A DNA stretch of 64,000 bases, from the NCBI GenBank assembly GCA_965247535.1, contig OZ252018.1:1913290-1977289 (forward strand), in the 5' to 3' direction. A program made the translations under genes and the position numbers. Under the pieces are notes generated by a model. That model was not told the origin of the DNA, ran no database searches, and saw only the letters and a program-made list of their open reading frames with translations. This stretch comes from JAPPHY01 sp965247535. Its GTDB lineage: Bacteria > Chloroflexota > Dehalococcoidia > Lucifugimonadales > UBA2985. Positions 53,409-61,810 of the stretch are shown in pieces; position 1 is the first letter of the stretch; the number at the start of each line of letters is the position of its first letter.

Positions 53409-56400
53409 ATGTCACTACTCCAACTTGCATACCTGATAGCGCTTCGCAGGATCGCCACCGGCTGGAGGCTGGAGGCTGTACTGTTCTTGGGAATGCTGCT
53501 GGCGGTATCTCTGATGGCCAGCGGAGTCATCTTCTCCAACCTGATAGAGGAGGCTGCGCTCCGCCGCACGCTTGACCGGCTGCCGCCGGCGGAGCTGCAC
53601 GTAACGGCTCGCACCTACGGTGCCTTGGAGGAGCCGTCCGCAGTCGCACGGCAGGATACCTTTTACGAGAGGGGTCTGGAGGTTGTGAGGCGTGAGGTCG
53701 GCGAGCCCTTCTCCGGCTACGTTCAGGACGAGGCTCACCTCTTCCAAACCATTACCTTCTACTTCGCCGGCCGTCCGGAGCTGGAGCTGAATGACAACGT
53801 GCGCCCCCGGGGCAAGGTAAGCTACATGACCGGCTTGTTCCCGGAGCGCGTGGAGGTTGTTGCGGGCAGCTGGCCCTACTCGGACGGCAGACCGGTCGAC
53901 CCGGGTGCCCCACTGGAGGTAGCGCTGGACGTAACGGGCGGCGAGATGCTGGAGATGGCCCCGGGCGACGAGATCGAGGCGTTCCCGGCCGTTGACGGCT
54001 CACCTGACGAGTCCATTCGCATGAGGGTGGTTGGGCTGTTCAGCCGGACCGACCCCGACGACGAGTTCTGGTATGGAGTGAAACGCACTCTCAGCCACAA
54101 CGAGGACGGTGTGCCGATCGTGCCGCTCTTCACCACGGAGACCGCCATTCTCGAGCACGTGGCCCATAACTATCCCAACTCCTATGCGGACGTGCGCTGG
54201 TTCTACTACCTGGACCGGCACACCTTGAGGGCCGGGAAGGTCGACGAGATTCGCAGCACGATTGCCCAGGTGAAGGAACGCCTGCCACGCAGGCTGGAGA
54301 ATGCCTCCACCGCCATTGATCTCGACGACGCGTTGAGCGCGTTCCAGGAGCAGGTGCTCCTGTCGCGGATTCCCCTATACCTCATGGTCTCGCTGACGAC
54401 CGGCATCCTGGTCTACTACCTGGCACTGATATCAGGGCTGGCGGTCAAGTCAAGAGCGCGGGAGACAGTGATACTGAAGAGCAGGGGCGTCACGACGCCG
54501 CAGCTGGGTCTCTTCGCGCTGGTGGAGGGGGCGCTTCTGGCCGCGCCGGCGATTGTGCTTGGCCCCGTTCTGGCTCTCGCAATCTCGCGCGCGCTGGGCA
54601 GGGTGTTCGTGGAAGCAGATCTGGGAAGCGGCCCTATCCCCGTTTCGCTGCCCTCCCAGGCCTTCATCTTAGGCACCGCGGGGGCTGTGCTGGCGGCCGC
54701 CGTGCTTACCGCGGCCACTGTGATAGCGTCACGACAGGGGATGGTTGAGTTCCGCCAGACCGGCGCTAGACCTCCGAGGGCGCCCTTCATCCATCGCAGC
54801 TACCTGGACCTGCTGGCTCTCGTGCTCATCGGTCTCATATGGTGGCAGATCCAGACCAGGAGATCGTTCCTCGTGCGCTCCCTGGGCACCGGCGAGCTTG
54901 AGGTGGACGTCTCGCTGCTGCTTGGGCCGCTGCTGGGACTGCTGGCGCTGGGCCTACTGGTCATGCGCCTGTTTCCCATAGGCGTATCGCTGGTGGCGCG
55001 AGCCGCGGAGACGGTTGGGCCGGTGTGGTTGGTGCTGGGCCTCCGGCGCGTATCCCGCGATCCCATCATGCCCGGCTCGCTGGTGGTACTTCTAATGCTC
55101 ACCACATCGCTGGGCGTCATGGGCAGCACCCTCAGCTCCACGATCGAACGCAGCCAGCGCGACCGTGCGCTTTACGACTCCGGCGCGAACCTACGCGTTG
55201 AGCACGGCGTCGGCAGGGCGCCGGTGTCCATGCTTGGCATGTCCAACCTTGTCCAGCGCCTCGAAGGCGTGGAGACCATCTCGGAGGTACTGCGCACCAC
55301 GGGGACACTGTCCGCCGGCGCCTTCGACCAGACCCAGATGTCGATAGTGGCAGTTGACACCGACAGCTTCGCCGATGTGGCCTGGTATCGCGACGACTTC
55401 ACCGGCGGAGAAACGCTGACTTCGCTGACGGAGGCGATCAGCGTCGACCCGTCCGTCTCCATCCTGAGCGACGGAATCCAGCTGCCCCCACAGTCCACGT
55501 CACTGGCGCTGTGGGTGAACCCGGGCACCACGGACCCAAGCGCCACGCTGGTAGGACGCGTGCGGGACGACTCGGGCTACTACTTCGACGTTCCGTTCGG
55601 CTCGATGGACTTCGAGGACTGGGAGTTGGACTCGCAGGGCTGGGTACGGGTGGACGCCGACCTCTTCCCGCCGGCTCCCCGGAGGTTCTTCCGCCCCCTG
55701 CGGGTGGACAGCCGCGGCTGGCTGGACTCGGTTGGCGCCGTCCCTCCGTTTACGCTGCTATCCCTCCGCCTGACCACCAGGTCAACCATACGGCAGCCCG
55801 GGGCCATCTTCCTGGGCGACCTGTCCGTTGGATCGGAGTTGTTCGGAGAGGAGCCGCTGGGAGACTACCGCGGCTTCCTGGAAGGCTGGCACACGGTGGA
55901 GGACTACGACGTCCCCGGCCTGTACGCACTCGAGTCAAGCGCCGCGGTTGCCCAGCCCGGCACAGACGGGTCGGCCGCCATGAGCTGGATACCCGGTGGC
56001 CTGGGTCTGCCAACCCTGCGCGTGGGCAAGCCGGAGACGCCCATACCCGCAGTGGTCAGCCGGGACGTGCTTGACCTCGCCGGAGTGGGAGTCGGCGACG
56101 CGTTCGCCGTAGGAACCATCGACGCCACAGTTCCGGTACGGGCGGTTGCCGTAGCCGACTACTTCCCGACGCTGGACCCCAGGGAGGGGCCGTTCGTGGT
56201 CATGGACCTGCGCACGTTCAACCACTACACCAACCTCCACGGGCAGGGCCTTATAGGCGGCAGCAACGAGATGTGGACGAACCTGGACCCGGTGGAAGCG
56301 AACGCAGCCTCCGTGGTAGGCAGCTTGAAGAGCTTCGGTATAGACACGGGAAACGTGTTCGTGGCCGCCGACCTGGAGGAGCAGCGCGTGGAGCAGCCCC

Positions 56401-56837
56401 TGGTCAGTGCAGGATGGGGCGGCCTGCTCATACTCATGTTCCTGGCGCTGGCACTGGCAAGCGCCTCAGGCGTGATGCTCTACTCCTTCACTGACGCCCA
56501 AGAGCGCGGAGCTGAGTTCGCGCTGCTTCGCACGCTGGGGTTCTCCAGGGTGCAGCTGAACGGCGTAGTCTGGTTCAACCTTCTCCTGGTGGTGGCGTGC
56601 GGCGTAGGTCTTGGAACATGGGCCGGTCAGCAGATAACGGCAAGCGTGCTTCCCATCCTGGAGATTGCCGAGGAAGGCGTGAGGGTTACGCCGCCAATGG
56701 TGGTGCGAATCAACTGGAACGTGCTGCTCGGCACGTATGCTGTGCTGGCTGTCGTCGCCGCGGTAACGGTGGCGTGGCTGGCGTTCGTGACCGCGCGGCT
56801 CGAGGTGCAGCGAGTCCTGCGAATCGGCGAGGCTTGA
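53409..56837 (+). CDS. Giant FtsX-type ABC permease 2
   Basis: A 1142-aa paralogue of permease 1 with the same plan: helix 1 at about 17-38, extracytoplasmic domain, FtsX domain 1 around 315-450, TM group around 465-555, second soluble domain to about 990, and FtsX domain 2 around 1000-1135. Shared blocks include FLRVRSRP/FRQTGARPP before HRYY or HRSYLD and DLSMLLGP or DVSLLLGP, so it is a tandem duplicate. Differs in its soluble domains, which suggests a heterodimeric complex with distinct surfaces. Downstream ATPase genes begin 45 bases later. Confidence 0.9.
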   Translation: MSLLQLAYLIALRRIATGWRLEAVLFLGMLLAVSLMASGVIFSNLIEEAALRRTLDRLPPAELHVTARTYGALEEPSAVARQDTFYERGLEVVRREVGEPFSGYVQDEAHLFQTITFYFAGRPELELNDNVRPRGKVSYMTGLFPERVEVVAGSWPYSDGRPVDPGAPLEVALDVTGGEMLEMAPGDEIEAFPAVDGSPDESIRMRVVGLFSRTDPDDEFWYGVKRTLSHNEDGVPIVPLFTTETAILEHVAHNYPNSYADVRWFYYLDRHTLRAGKVDEIRSTIAQVKERLPRRLENASTAIDLDDALSAFQEQVLLSRIPLYLMVSLTTGILVYYLALISGLAVKSRARETVILKSRGVTTPQLGLFALVEGALLAAPAIVLGPVLALAISRALGRVFVEADLGSGPIPVSLPSQAFILGTAGAVLAAAVLTAATVIASRQGMVEFRQTGARPPRAPFIHRSYLDLLALVLIGLIWWQIQTRRSFLVRSLGTGELEVDVSLLLGPLLGLLALGLLVMRLFPIGVSLVARAAETVGPVWLVLGLRRVSRDPIMPGSLVVLLMLTTSLGVMGSTLSSTIERSQRDRALYDSGANLRVEHGVGRAPVSMLGMSNLVQRLEGVETISEVLRTTGTLSAGAFDQTQMSIVAVDTDSFADVAWYRDDFTGGETLTSLTEAISVDPSVSILSDGIQLPPQSTSLALWVNPGTTDPSATLVGRVRDDSGYYFDVPFGSMDFEDWELDSQGWVRVDADLFPPAPRRFFRPLRVDSRGWLDSVGAVPPFTLLSLRLTTRSTIRQPGAIFLGDLSVGSELFGEEPLGDYRGFLEGWHTVEDYDVPGLYALESSAAVAQPGTDGSAAMSWIPGGLGLPTLRVGKPETPIPAVVSRDVLDLAGVGVGDAFAVGTIDATVPVRAVAVADYFPTLDPREGPFVVMDLRTFNHYTNLHGQGLIGGSNEMWTNLDPVEANAASVVGSLKSFGIDTGNVFVAADLEEQRVEQPLVSAGWGGLLILMFLALALASASGVMLYSFTDAQERGAEFALLRTLGFSRVQLNGVVWFNLLLVVACGVGLGTWAGQQITASVLPILEIAEEGVRVTPPMVVRINWNVLLGTYAVLAVVAAVTVAWLAFVTARLEVQRVLRIGEA

Positions 56838-56881
56838 CCGCGGCAGCCCGATGGGGTATAGAGTTGCAGAAGGAGCGCTCG

Positions 56882-57895
56882 ATGCAAGACCAGTGGAGAC
56901 GACCCGAAGCAAGGAGCCAAGGCGCAGCCAGAAGCGCGGCCGCGGTAGCTGCAATGGCTCAAGCCGAGCCCTACATCGAGTGCGCTGACCTCTTCAAGAT
57001 CTTCAAGAAGGCGGAGCTGGAGGTGGTTGCCCTGCGCGGCCTGGATATGGAGGTGCAGCCGGCCGAGATGGTGGCCATCGTTGGGGCAAGCGGGAGCGGC
57101 AAGAGCACGCTGCTGAACATCCTCTCCGGGCTGGACAGGCCGTCCGCGGGCCAGGTTAGGGTAGGGACGCGCGACCTGCTGAACATTTCGGACCAGGAGC
57201 TGGTGCAGTACCGGCGTCTGGAGGTCGGCTTCGTATGGCAGGCGACTGCCCGGAACCTGGTGCCCTACCTTTCGGCCAGGGACAACATAGAGCTGCCCCA
57301 GGCCATCGCGGGCATCGGCTCGGAGATCCGGAGGAAGCGAAGCATCGAGTTGCTGGCACTGCTGGGTATCGAAGAGAAGGCGGACCGCAGGATCCATGAG
57401 CTCTCCGGGGGTGAGCAGCAGCGACTGGCGATAGCCGTCGGCATGGCCAACAACCCTCCGCTCCTCCTCGCAGACGAGCCGACAGGCGAGCTGGACACGC
57501 AGACTGCCGTGCAGGTCTTTCAATTGCTGAAGGACGTAAATCGCATCTACGACGTGACGGTCATTGTGGTGACCCACTACCCGGGCGTGGCGGAGCACAT
57601 GGACCGGGTGCTCCATATAAGAGACGGCCGAATCAGCTCGGAGAGCCGCCTGGATGCAAGCGCGGATGGAGCGGATGCCGGGTCCACCGAAGAGTACCTG
57701 GTGGTTGACAGGGTGGGCCGCCTGCAGCTTCCACAGGAGTACGTGGACAGGCTGCGCATCCACGGACTTGCCAGTGCGGACATAGCCGGTCAGCAGGTCA
57801 ACATCAGGCCCGCGGCCCCGGGAAGCAGGCGGGACTCACGTCCGCGACCGGAATCTCCGGAGACCGACGGTCGGTCGAGCGAGCCTGCACCTTGA
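56882..57895 (+). CDS. ABC ATPase with AbrB-like C-terminal domain
   Basis: A 337-aa MacB/LolD-type ATPase. Walker A GASGSGKST, signature LSGGEQQR, Walker B PLLLADEPTGELD and switch VVTHYPG are present. After the ATPase core (about residue 265) comes a short extra module: VDRVGRLQLPQEYVDRLRI followed by ADIAGQQVNIRP, the swapped-hairpin pattern of AbrB/SpoVT-type domains (usually DNA-binding, here perhaps for dimerisation). A stretch of about 35 residues precedes the ATPase. ATG 56882 has AAGGAG 7 bases upstream. It shares an operon with both permeases; the next gene overlaps its stop if read from TTG. Confidence 0.88.
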   Translation: MQDQWRRPEARSQGAARSAAAVAAMAQAEPYIECADLFKIFKKAELEVVALRGLDMEVQPAEMVAIVGASGSGKSTLLNILSGLDRPSAGQVRVGTRDLLNISDQELVQYRRLEVGFVWQATARNLVPYLSARDNIELPQAIAGIGSEIRRKRSIELLALLGIEEKADRRIHELSGGEQQRLAIAVGMANNPPLLLADEPTGELDTQTAVQVFQLLKDVNRIYDVTVIVVTHYPGVAEHMDRVLHIRDGRISSESRLDASADGADAGSTEEYLVVDRVGRLQLPQEYVDRLRIHGLASADIAGQQVNIRPAAPGSRRDSRPRPESPETDGRSSEPAP

Positions 57896-57921
57896 TAGGC
57901 GTCGCCGCGCGGGGAGCCGCA

Positions 57922-58632
57922 ATGCCTGGCCGGCCCGGACAGCCCCTCATATCCGTGCGCGGGCTTGTCAGAGTATTCGGCTCGGGCGACTCCGCGGTCA
58001 CTGCGGTGGACGGCATGGACATGGACGTGTACGGCCAGGAGCTCCTGGCGGTGACCGGTCGATCCGGCTCCGGAAAGACGACCCTGCTCAACATCATGGC
58101 CGGCCTGGACAGGCCCACCGCGGGAACTGTGTCGCTGGACGGCCTCAGCCTGCTGGAACTGCGCGAATCGGAGCTTGTGGAGCTGCGCAGGAGGCTCATT
58201 GGCTTTGTATTCCAGTCATTCGGTCTGATGCCGCTGCTTTCGGCGCAGGAGAACGTGGAGCTTCCGCTGCACATCGGCGGAGTGGGATGGCGAGAGCGTC
58301 GCCGCCGAGCCGCAGAGGCGCTGGACACGGTCGGGCTGGGCCCGCGGGCGCGCCACAGGCCATACGAGATGTCCGGCGGTGAGCAGCAGAGGGTGGCGAT
58401 AGCGAGAGCGCTGGTAACCGGCCCCGCAGTGATATTTGCCGACGAGCCCACGGGCGAGCTGGACAGCGCAACCGCCATGTCCGTAATCGAAATCCTGCGG
58501 GACACGGCTCACAACCGTCAGGTGACCGTGGTAGTAGCCACTCACGACCTCACGCTCGCTCGAATAGCGGACAGGAGGCTGAACCTGGTGGACGGTCGCC
58601 TTGACGACTCGGCAGCCTCCCAGACGGGCTGA
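57922..58632 (+). CDS. ABC ATPase 2 of the FtsX-permease system
   Basis: A 236-aa LolD/MacB-type ATPase. Walker A GRSGSGKTT, signature MSGGEQQRVAIARAL, Walker B VIFADEPTGELDS, switch VATHDLTLA. No extra domain. An in-frame TTG at 57892 would overlap the previous gene, but ATG 57922 has GGGGAG 6 bases upstream and fits the family start. With the first ATPase it could form a heterodimer driving the two giant permeases. Confidence 0.92.
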   Translation: MPGRPGQPLISVRGLVRVFGSGDSAVTAVDGMDMDVYGQELLAVTGRSGSGKTTLLNIMAGLDRPTAGTVSLDGLSLLELRESELVELRRRLIGFVFQSFGLMPLLSAQENVELPLHIGGVGWRERRRRAAEALDTVGLGPRARHRPYEMSGGEQQRVAIARALVTGPAVIFADEPTGELDSATAMSVIEILRDTAHNRQVTVVVATHDLTLARIADRRLNLVDGRLDDSAASQTG

Positions 58633-58670
58633 TCAAGGCCCCCAAGCAGTGCACAGTCACCCCTATTCAT

Positions 58671-58832
58671 TGTCATTTCGAGCGGAGCCGAGAAATCTAG
58701 TACGCGCCACCTGCGTACATGCCCTGCCCATCGGCGTCTCGAGTCTGTTGGGAGGCGCGGCGTGTAGAATTGCGTGACGTCCTGGATTCCTCGCCTGCGC
58801 CTCGCTTGCGCTCGGCTCCCCTCGGAATGACA
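58671..58832. mobile_element. MITE-like inverted-repeat element
   Basis: A 162-bp stretch with terminal inverted repeats: the first 22 bases (58671-58692, starting TGTCATTTCGAGCGGAGCCG) match the reverse complement of the last 22 (58811-58832, ending CTCGGAATGACA) at 20 of 22 positions. Such TGTCATTCCGAG-ended elements occur widely as short non-autonomous repeats. No transposase or clear target duplication is visible. Short ORFs inside it are by-products. It fills most of the 312-base gap 58633-58944. Confidence 0.75.
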
Positions 58833-58896
58833 GTGGTGGTAAGCGGCCGCCCTTCCGACCCCCTCAACGCCAAGTGCGGCAAAGCCGCAATCCCTG

Positions 58897-58902
58897 TATA
58901 AT
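58897..58902 (+). promoter_or_regulatory. -10 element upstream of the ThDP enzyme gene
   Basis: A perfect TATAAT (58897-58902), 42 bases before ATG 58945, with only a poor -35 (GTGCGG at 17 bases). It lies just after the MITE-like element. Confidence 0.45.
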
Positions 58903-58944
58903 GCACGCACCGGCCGCGCCGCAACTCAGCAGGGGGTGACAACC

Positions 58945-60588
58945 ATGAACGTCACGGACACAATCGCAAGTATCCTGAAGTCGGAGGGCGTGGAGTGGAT
59001 ATCCTGCTTCCCCTCCAACCCTCTCATAGAGGCCGTGGCCAAGGAGGGCATCCGCCCCATATCCTTCCGGCACGAACGCGGGGCCGTGATGGCCGCCGAC
59101 GGCTTCAGCAGGATGAACGACCGCCGGCGGTTCGGCGTGGTGGTCGTTCAGGACCAGGCCGGCGCCGAGAACGCAATGGGCGGCGTCAGCCAGGCCTTCG
59201 CCGACAACGTACCCATCCTCGTGCTGCCTCGCGGGTCCGGGCTCGAGCGCACCGCAGTCCGGCCCTACTTCTCCGCGCACAGGACATACGAGACCATCTC
59301 CAAGCATTGCGAGGTAATCACGCGGCCGGACATGGTGGGCGCCGTCATGCGCAGGGCCTTCCACGCTCTGCGGAACGGCCGCCCCGGCCCGGTGGTGGTC
59401 GAGATGCCCGCGGACGTGTGCGAGCAAGAGGTGCCGCCGGACAGCGCGCCGTACCACTCACCCGGCGTCTACGTTCAGTCGCCGTCCCCGTCAGACGTCA
59501 AGGATGCAGTTGGGGCGCTACTCGACGCTGCACGCCCCGTGATCTGGGCCGGCATGGGCGTTCTGCTCGGCGGAGCCACGGCTGAGCTGCGGGAGTTCGC
59601 AGAGCTCACCGAGATTCCCGTATATACAACCATGCCCGGCAAGTCCGCCTTCGACGAGCGCCACCCCCTGGCACTGGGCGGCGGCAGCGGTTCCACCACA
59701 CGCGCCGCCAGGCAGTGGCTCCAGGAGTCGGACACGCTCTTCGCCATTGGCTCCAGCATGACCAGGACGGGCTACGGACAGCCGATTCCGCCCGGCAAGA
59801 CCATCATTCACAGCGTCGGCAGCATTGAGGACATCAACAAGGATTTCCCGGTGGACATAGCACTGCCGGGCGACGCCAGGGTCACGCTGCAGACAATGAT
59901 CGAGGAGGTGAAGTCGCGGCTGGGTGAGCACGGTCGGCGGGGCGAGACCAGCGCGCCTGCGCAGATCGCCACCGTGAAGGAGGAGTGGCTGCAGGCGTGG
60001 ATGCCCGTCCTCACCGACGACGAGGAGCCGATCAACCCCTACAGGGTGATCTGGGAGCTGAACCGGAACCTGGACCTGGAGAACAGCGTCGTCACCCACG
60101 ACGCCGGATCGCCGCGGGACATGATGGTGCCGTTCCTCACGGCCACGGCACCCCATACCTACATAGGCTGGGGCAAGTCAACTCACCTGGGCTACGGCAT
60201 ACCGCTGATGATAGGCGTGAAGATGGCCTACCCGGACCGATTCTGCCTGAACTACATGGGAGACGCCGCGTTTGGCATGTCAGGCCTGGACATCGAGACC
60301 GCGGCCAGGAGCGGCGTGGCCATCACTACGCTGGTGCTCAACAACGGCGGTATGGCAACCTACCCCGGCGGCTTCCCTACGGCGCGCCTGCAGTACGGCG
60401 TGTCGCACATGTACGGGGACTACGCCAAGATAGCCGAGGGCATGGGCGCGGTGGGCATCACCGTCGTCAAGACGGCGGAGCTTGCGCCCGCCATCAAGCG
60501 CGCACAGGAGCTCAACGCCGAAGGCAAGACTGTCCTGCTTGACGTGCACACCCGGTTCGAGGACCGCCGGTCGCCCAGGGACCTGTAG
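58945..60588 (+). CDS. Thiamine-diphosphate-dependent enzyme (decarboxylase/acetolactate-synthase fold)
   Basis: A 547-aa ThDP enzyme with the three-domain POX/AHAS plan. The N-terminal domain holds the catalytic Glu in SFRHERGAVMAADGF; the middle domain includes VIWAGMGVLLGGA; the C-terminal ThDP-Mg motif runs MGDAAFGMSGLDIETAARSG to LVLNNGGM (GDG...NN type, here GDA). Close families are benzoylformate, phosphonopyruvate and oxalyl-CoA decarboxylases and acetolactate synthase; the product is not decided. GGGGGTG lies 7 bases before ATG 58945. The neighbouring FMN oxidase could supply the 2-oxo acid substrate. Confidence 0.9.
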   Translation: MNVTDTIASILKSEGVEWISCFPSNPLIEAVAKEGIRPISFRHERGAVMAADGFSRMNDRRRFGVVVVQDQAGAENAMGGVSQAFADNVPILVLPRGSGLERTAVRPYFSAHRTYETISKHCEVITRPDMVGAVMRRAFHALRNGRPGPVVVEMPADVCEQEVPPDSAPYHSPGVYVQSPSPSDVKDAVGALLDAARPVIWAGMGVLLGGATAELREFAELTEIPVYTTMPGKSAFDERHPLALGGGSGSTTRAARQWLQESDTLFAIGSSMTRTGYGQPIPPGKTIIHSVGSIEDINKDFPVDIALPGDARVTLQTMIEEVKSRLGEHGRRGETSAPAQIATVKEEWLQAWMPVLTDDEEPINPYRVIWELNRNLDLENSVVTHDAGSPRDMMVPFLTATAPHTYIGWGKSTHLGYGIPLMIGVKMAYPDRFCLNYMGDAAFGMSGLDIETAARSGVAITTLVLNNGGMATYPGGFPTARLQYGVSHMYGDYAKIAEGMGAVGITVVKTAELAPAIKRAQELNAEGKTVLLDVHTRFEDRRSPRDL

Positions 60589-60644
60589 GCGCGGGCGCGG
60601 GCTGTCCTGTTCGAGCATAGCAGCCGCTTGCGAGGAGGGGAAAG

Positions 60645-61757
60645 ATGACGACCGATTTCGTGACCACTCAGGAGATCATTCAGGCGGCGAGACACAACCT
60701 GAACCAGGGAACGTGGGGCTACCTGTCCGGCGGCTCGGAGTCGGAGACCACCTTGAGACGCAACCGGCACGCCTTTGACCGGCTGGCCTTCCGCCCCAGG
60801 GTGCTCGTGGACGTGTCCGACATCGATACGTCCGCCACCCTGCTTGGCCATGACTTGCGGATCCCGGTGCTGCTCGCGCCCATCGGTTCCCAGCAGGTGT
60901 TCTTCTCGGAAGGCGGCGCCGCAGCCACGAGGGCCGCGGACGAGTTTGGCATTCTGGACGTCATCAGCTCCGTGACCGAGCCCAGCCTGGAGGAAATCGC
61001 CTCCACCGCCGGCAATCCCAAGGTCTATCAGCTCTACCTTCACGGCGACTGGGAGTGGACGAAGGAGATGCTCGCCAGGATCCGGGCGGCCGGCTACTCG
61101 GCGCTATGTATCACCGTGGACACCGCACGTCCCAGCCGTAGGGATAGAACGATGCTGGCCCGGTGGAGACCCAGGGCGAACTTCCTTGCCTCCGGCACGC
61201 CCGGCAGCCACCAGGTATCCGGCGGCAGAGTGGGAGGCCACGCGTCCCGCGTGACCTGGGAGACCATAGACAGAATCAAGGACGAGGTGAAGCTTCCACT
61301 CATGATCAAGGGCATTGGTACCGCTGAGGACGCTGCGCTTGCCGTAGAGCACGGCGTTGACGTGATCTGGGTATCAAACCACGGCGGTCGACAGCTTGAT
61401 CACGGCCTGGCAACTATGGACGTGCTTTCCGAAGTCGTCGAAGCAACAGACGGCAAAGCCGAGATAGTGCTGGACGGGGGCATACAACGGGGCAGCGACG
61501 TCATGAAGGCCATCGCCCTTGGGGCCACTGCCACGGCGGTCGGGAAGCTCCAGTGCTGGGGGCTGGCGGCCGGCGGTACGGCAGGCCTCGTAAGAGCGCT
61601 GGAGATCCTGGAGGACGAGATAATCTCATCGATGGCGCTGCTGGGCGTCACGTCCATGAACGAGCTAGGCCCGGCCTACATTCGGAAGGCGGAGGCGGTC
61701 ACCGCTTCTCACGAGATGAGCTCCTGGGTCAACATGCCAGGAGGGCGAGTCCTATAG
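60645..61757 (+). CDS. FMN-dependent 2-hydroxyacid oxidase/dehydrogenase
   Basis: A 370-aa TIM-barrel flavoprotein of the glycolate oxidase, lactate and mandelate dehydrogenase family; it turns L-2-hydroxy acids into 2-oxo acids. Markers are the N-terminal TWGYLSGGSESETTL (Tyr near the substrate), PVLLAPIGSQQVF, the catalytic His in VSNHGGRQLDHG, and the FMN phosphate site VLDGGIQRGSDVMKAIALGA. The gene follows the ThDP enzyme by 56 bases, so an oxidase-decarboxylase pair similar to mandelate catabolism is possible. GAGGAGGGG lies 5 bases before ATG 60645. Confidence 0.93.
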   Translation: MTTDFVTTQEIIQAARHNLNQGTWGYLSGGSESETTLRRNRHAFDRLAFRPRVLVDVSDIDTSATLLGHDLRIPVLLAPIGSQQVFFSEGGAAATRAADEFGILDVISSVTEPSLEEIASTAGNPKVYQLYLHGDWEWTKEMLARIRAAGYSALCITVDTARPSRRDRTMLARWRPRANFLASGTPGSHQVSGGRVGGHASRVTWETIDRIKDEVKLPLMIKGIGTAEDAALAVEHGVDVIWVSNHGGRQLDHGLATMDVLSEVVEATDGKAEIVLDGGIQRGSDVMKAIALGATATAVGKLQCWGLAAGGTAGLVRALEILEDEIISSMALLGVTSMNELGPAYIRKAEAVTASHEMSSWVNMPGGRVL

Positions 61758-61770
61758 GACTCGCCCTCCT
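61739..61770. terminator. Hairpin terminator at the end of the FMN oxidase gene
   Basis: A perfect 14-bp stem (61739-61752 with 61757-61770) and a TATA loop, overlapping the last codons of the oxidase gene, which stops inside the loop. It separates the convergent Kelch-type gene. The T-run after it is weak. Confidence 0.75.
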
Positions 61771-61810
61771 TAGCGCATTCTCCAAGGGCCCGGGTCCGCA
61801 GGCCGGGGAC

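Noticed and set aside
58542..58910. 122-aa minus-strand ORF over the MITE-like element
   Set aside because: It spans the inverted repeat and the end of the ABC ATPase gene; its sequence is low-complexity and shows no family motif.
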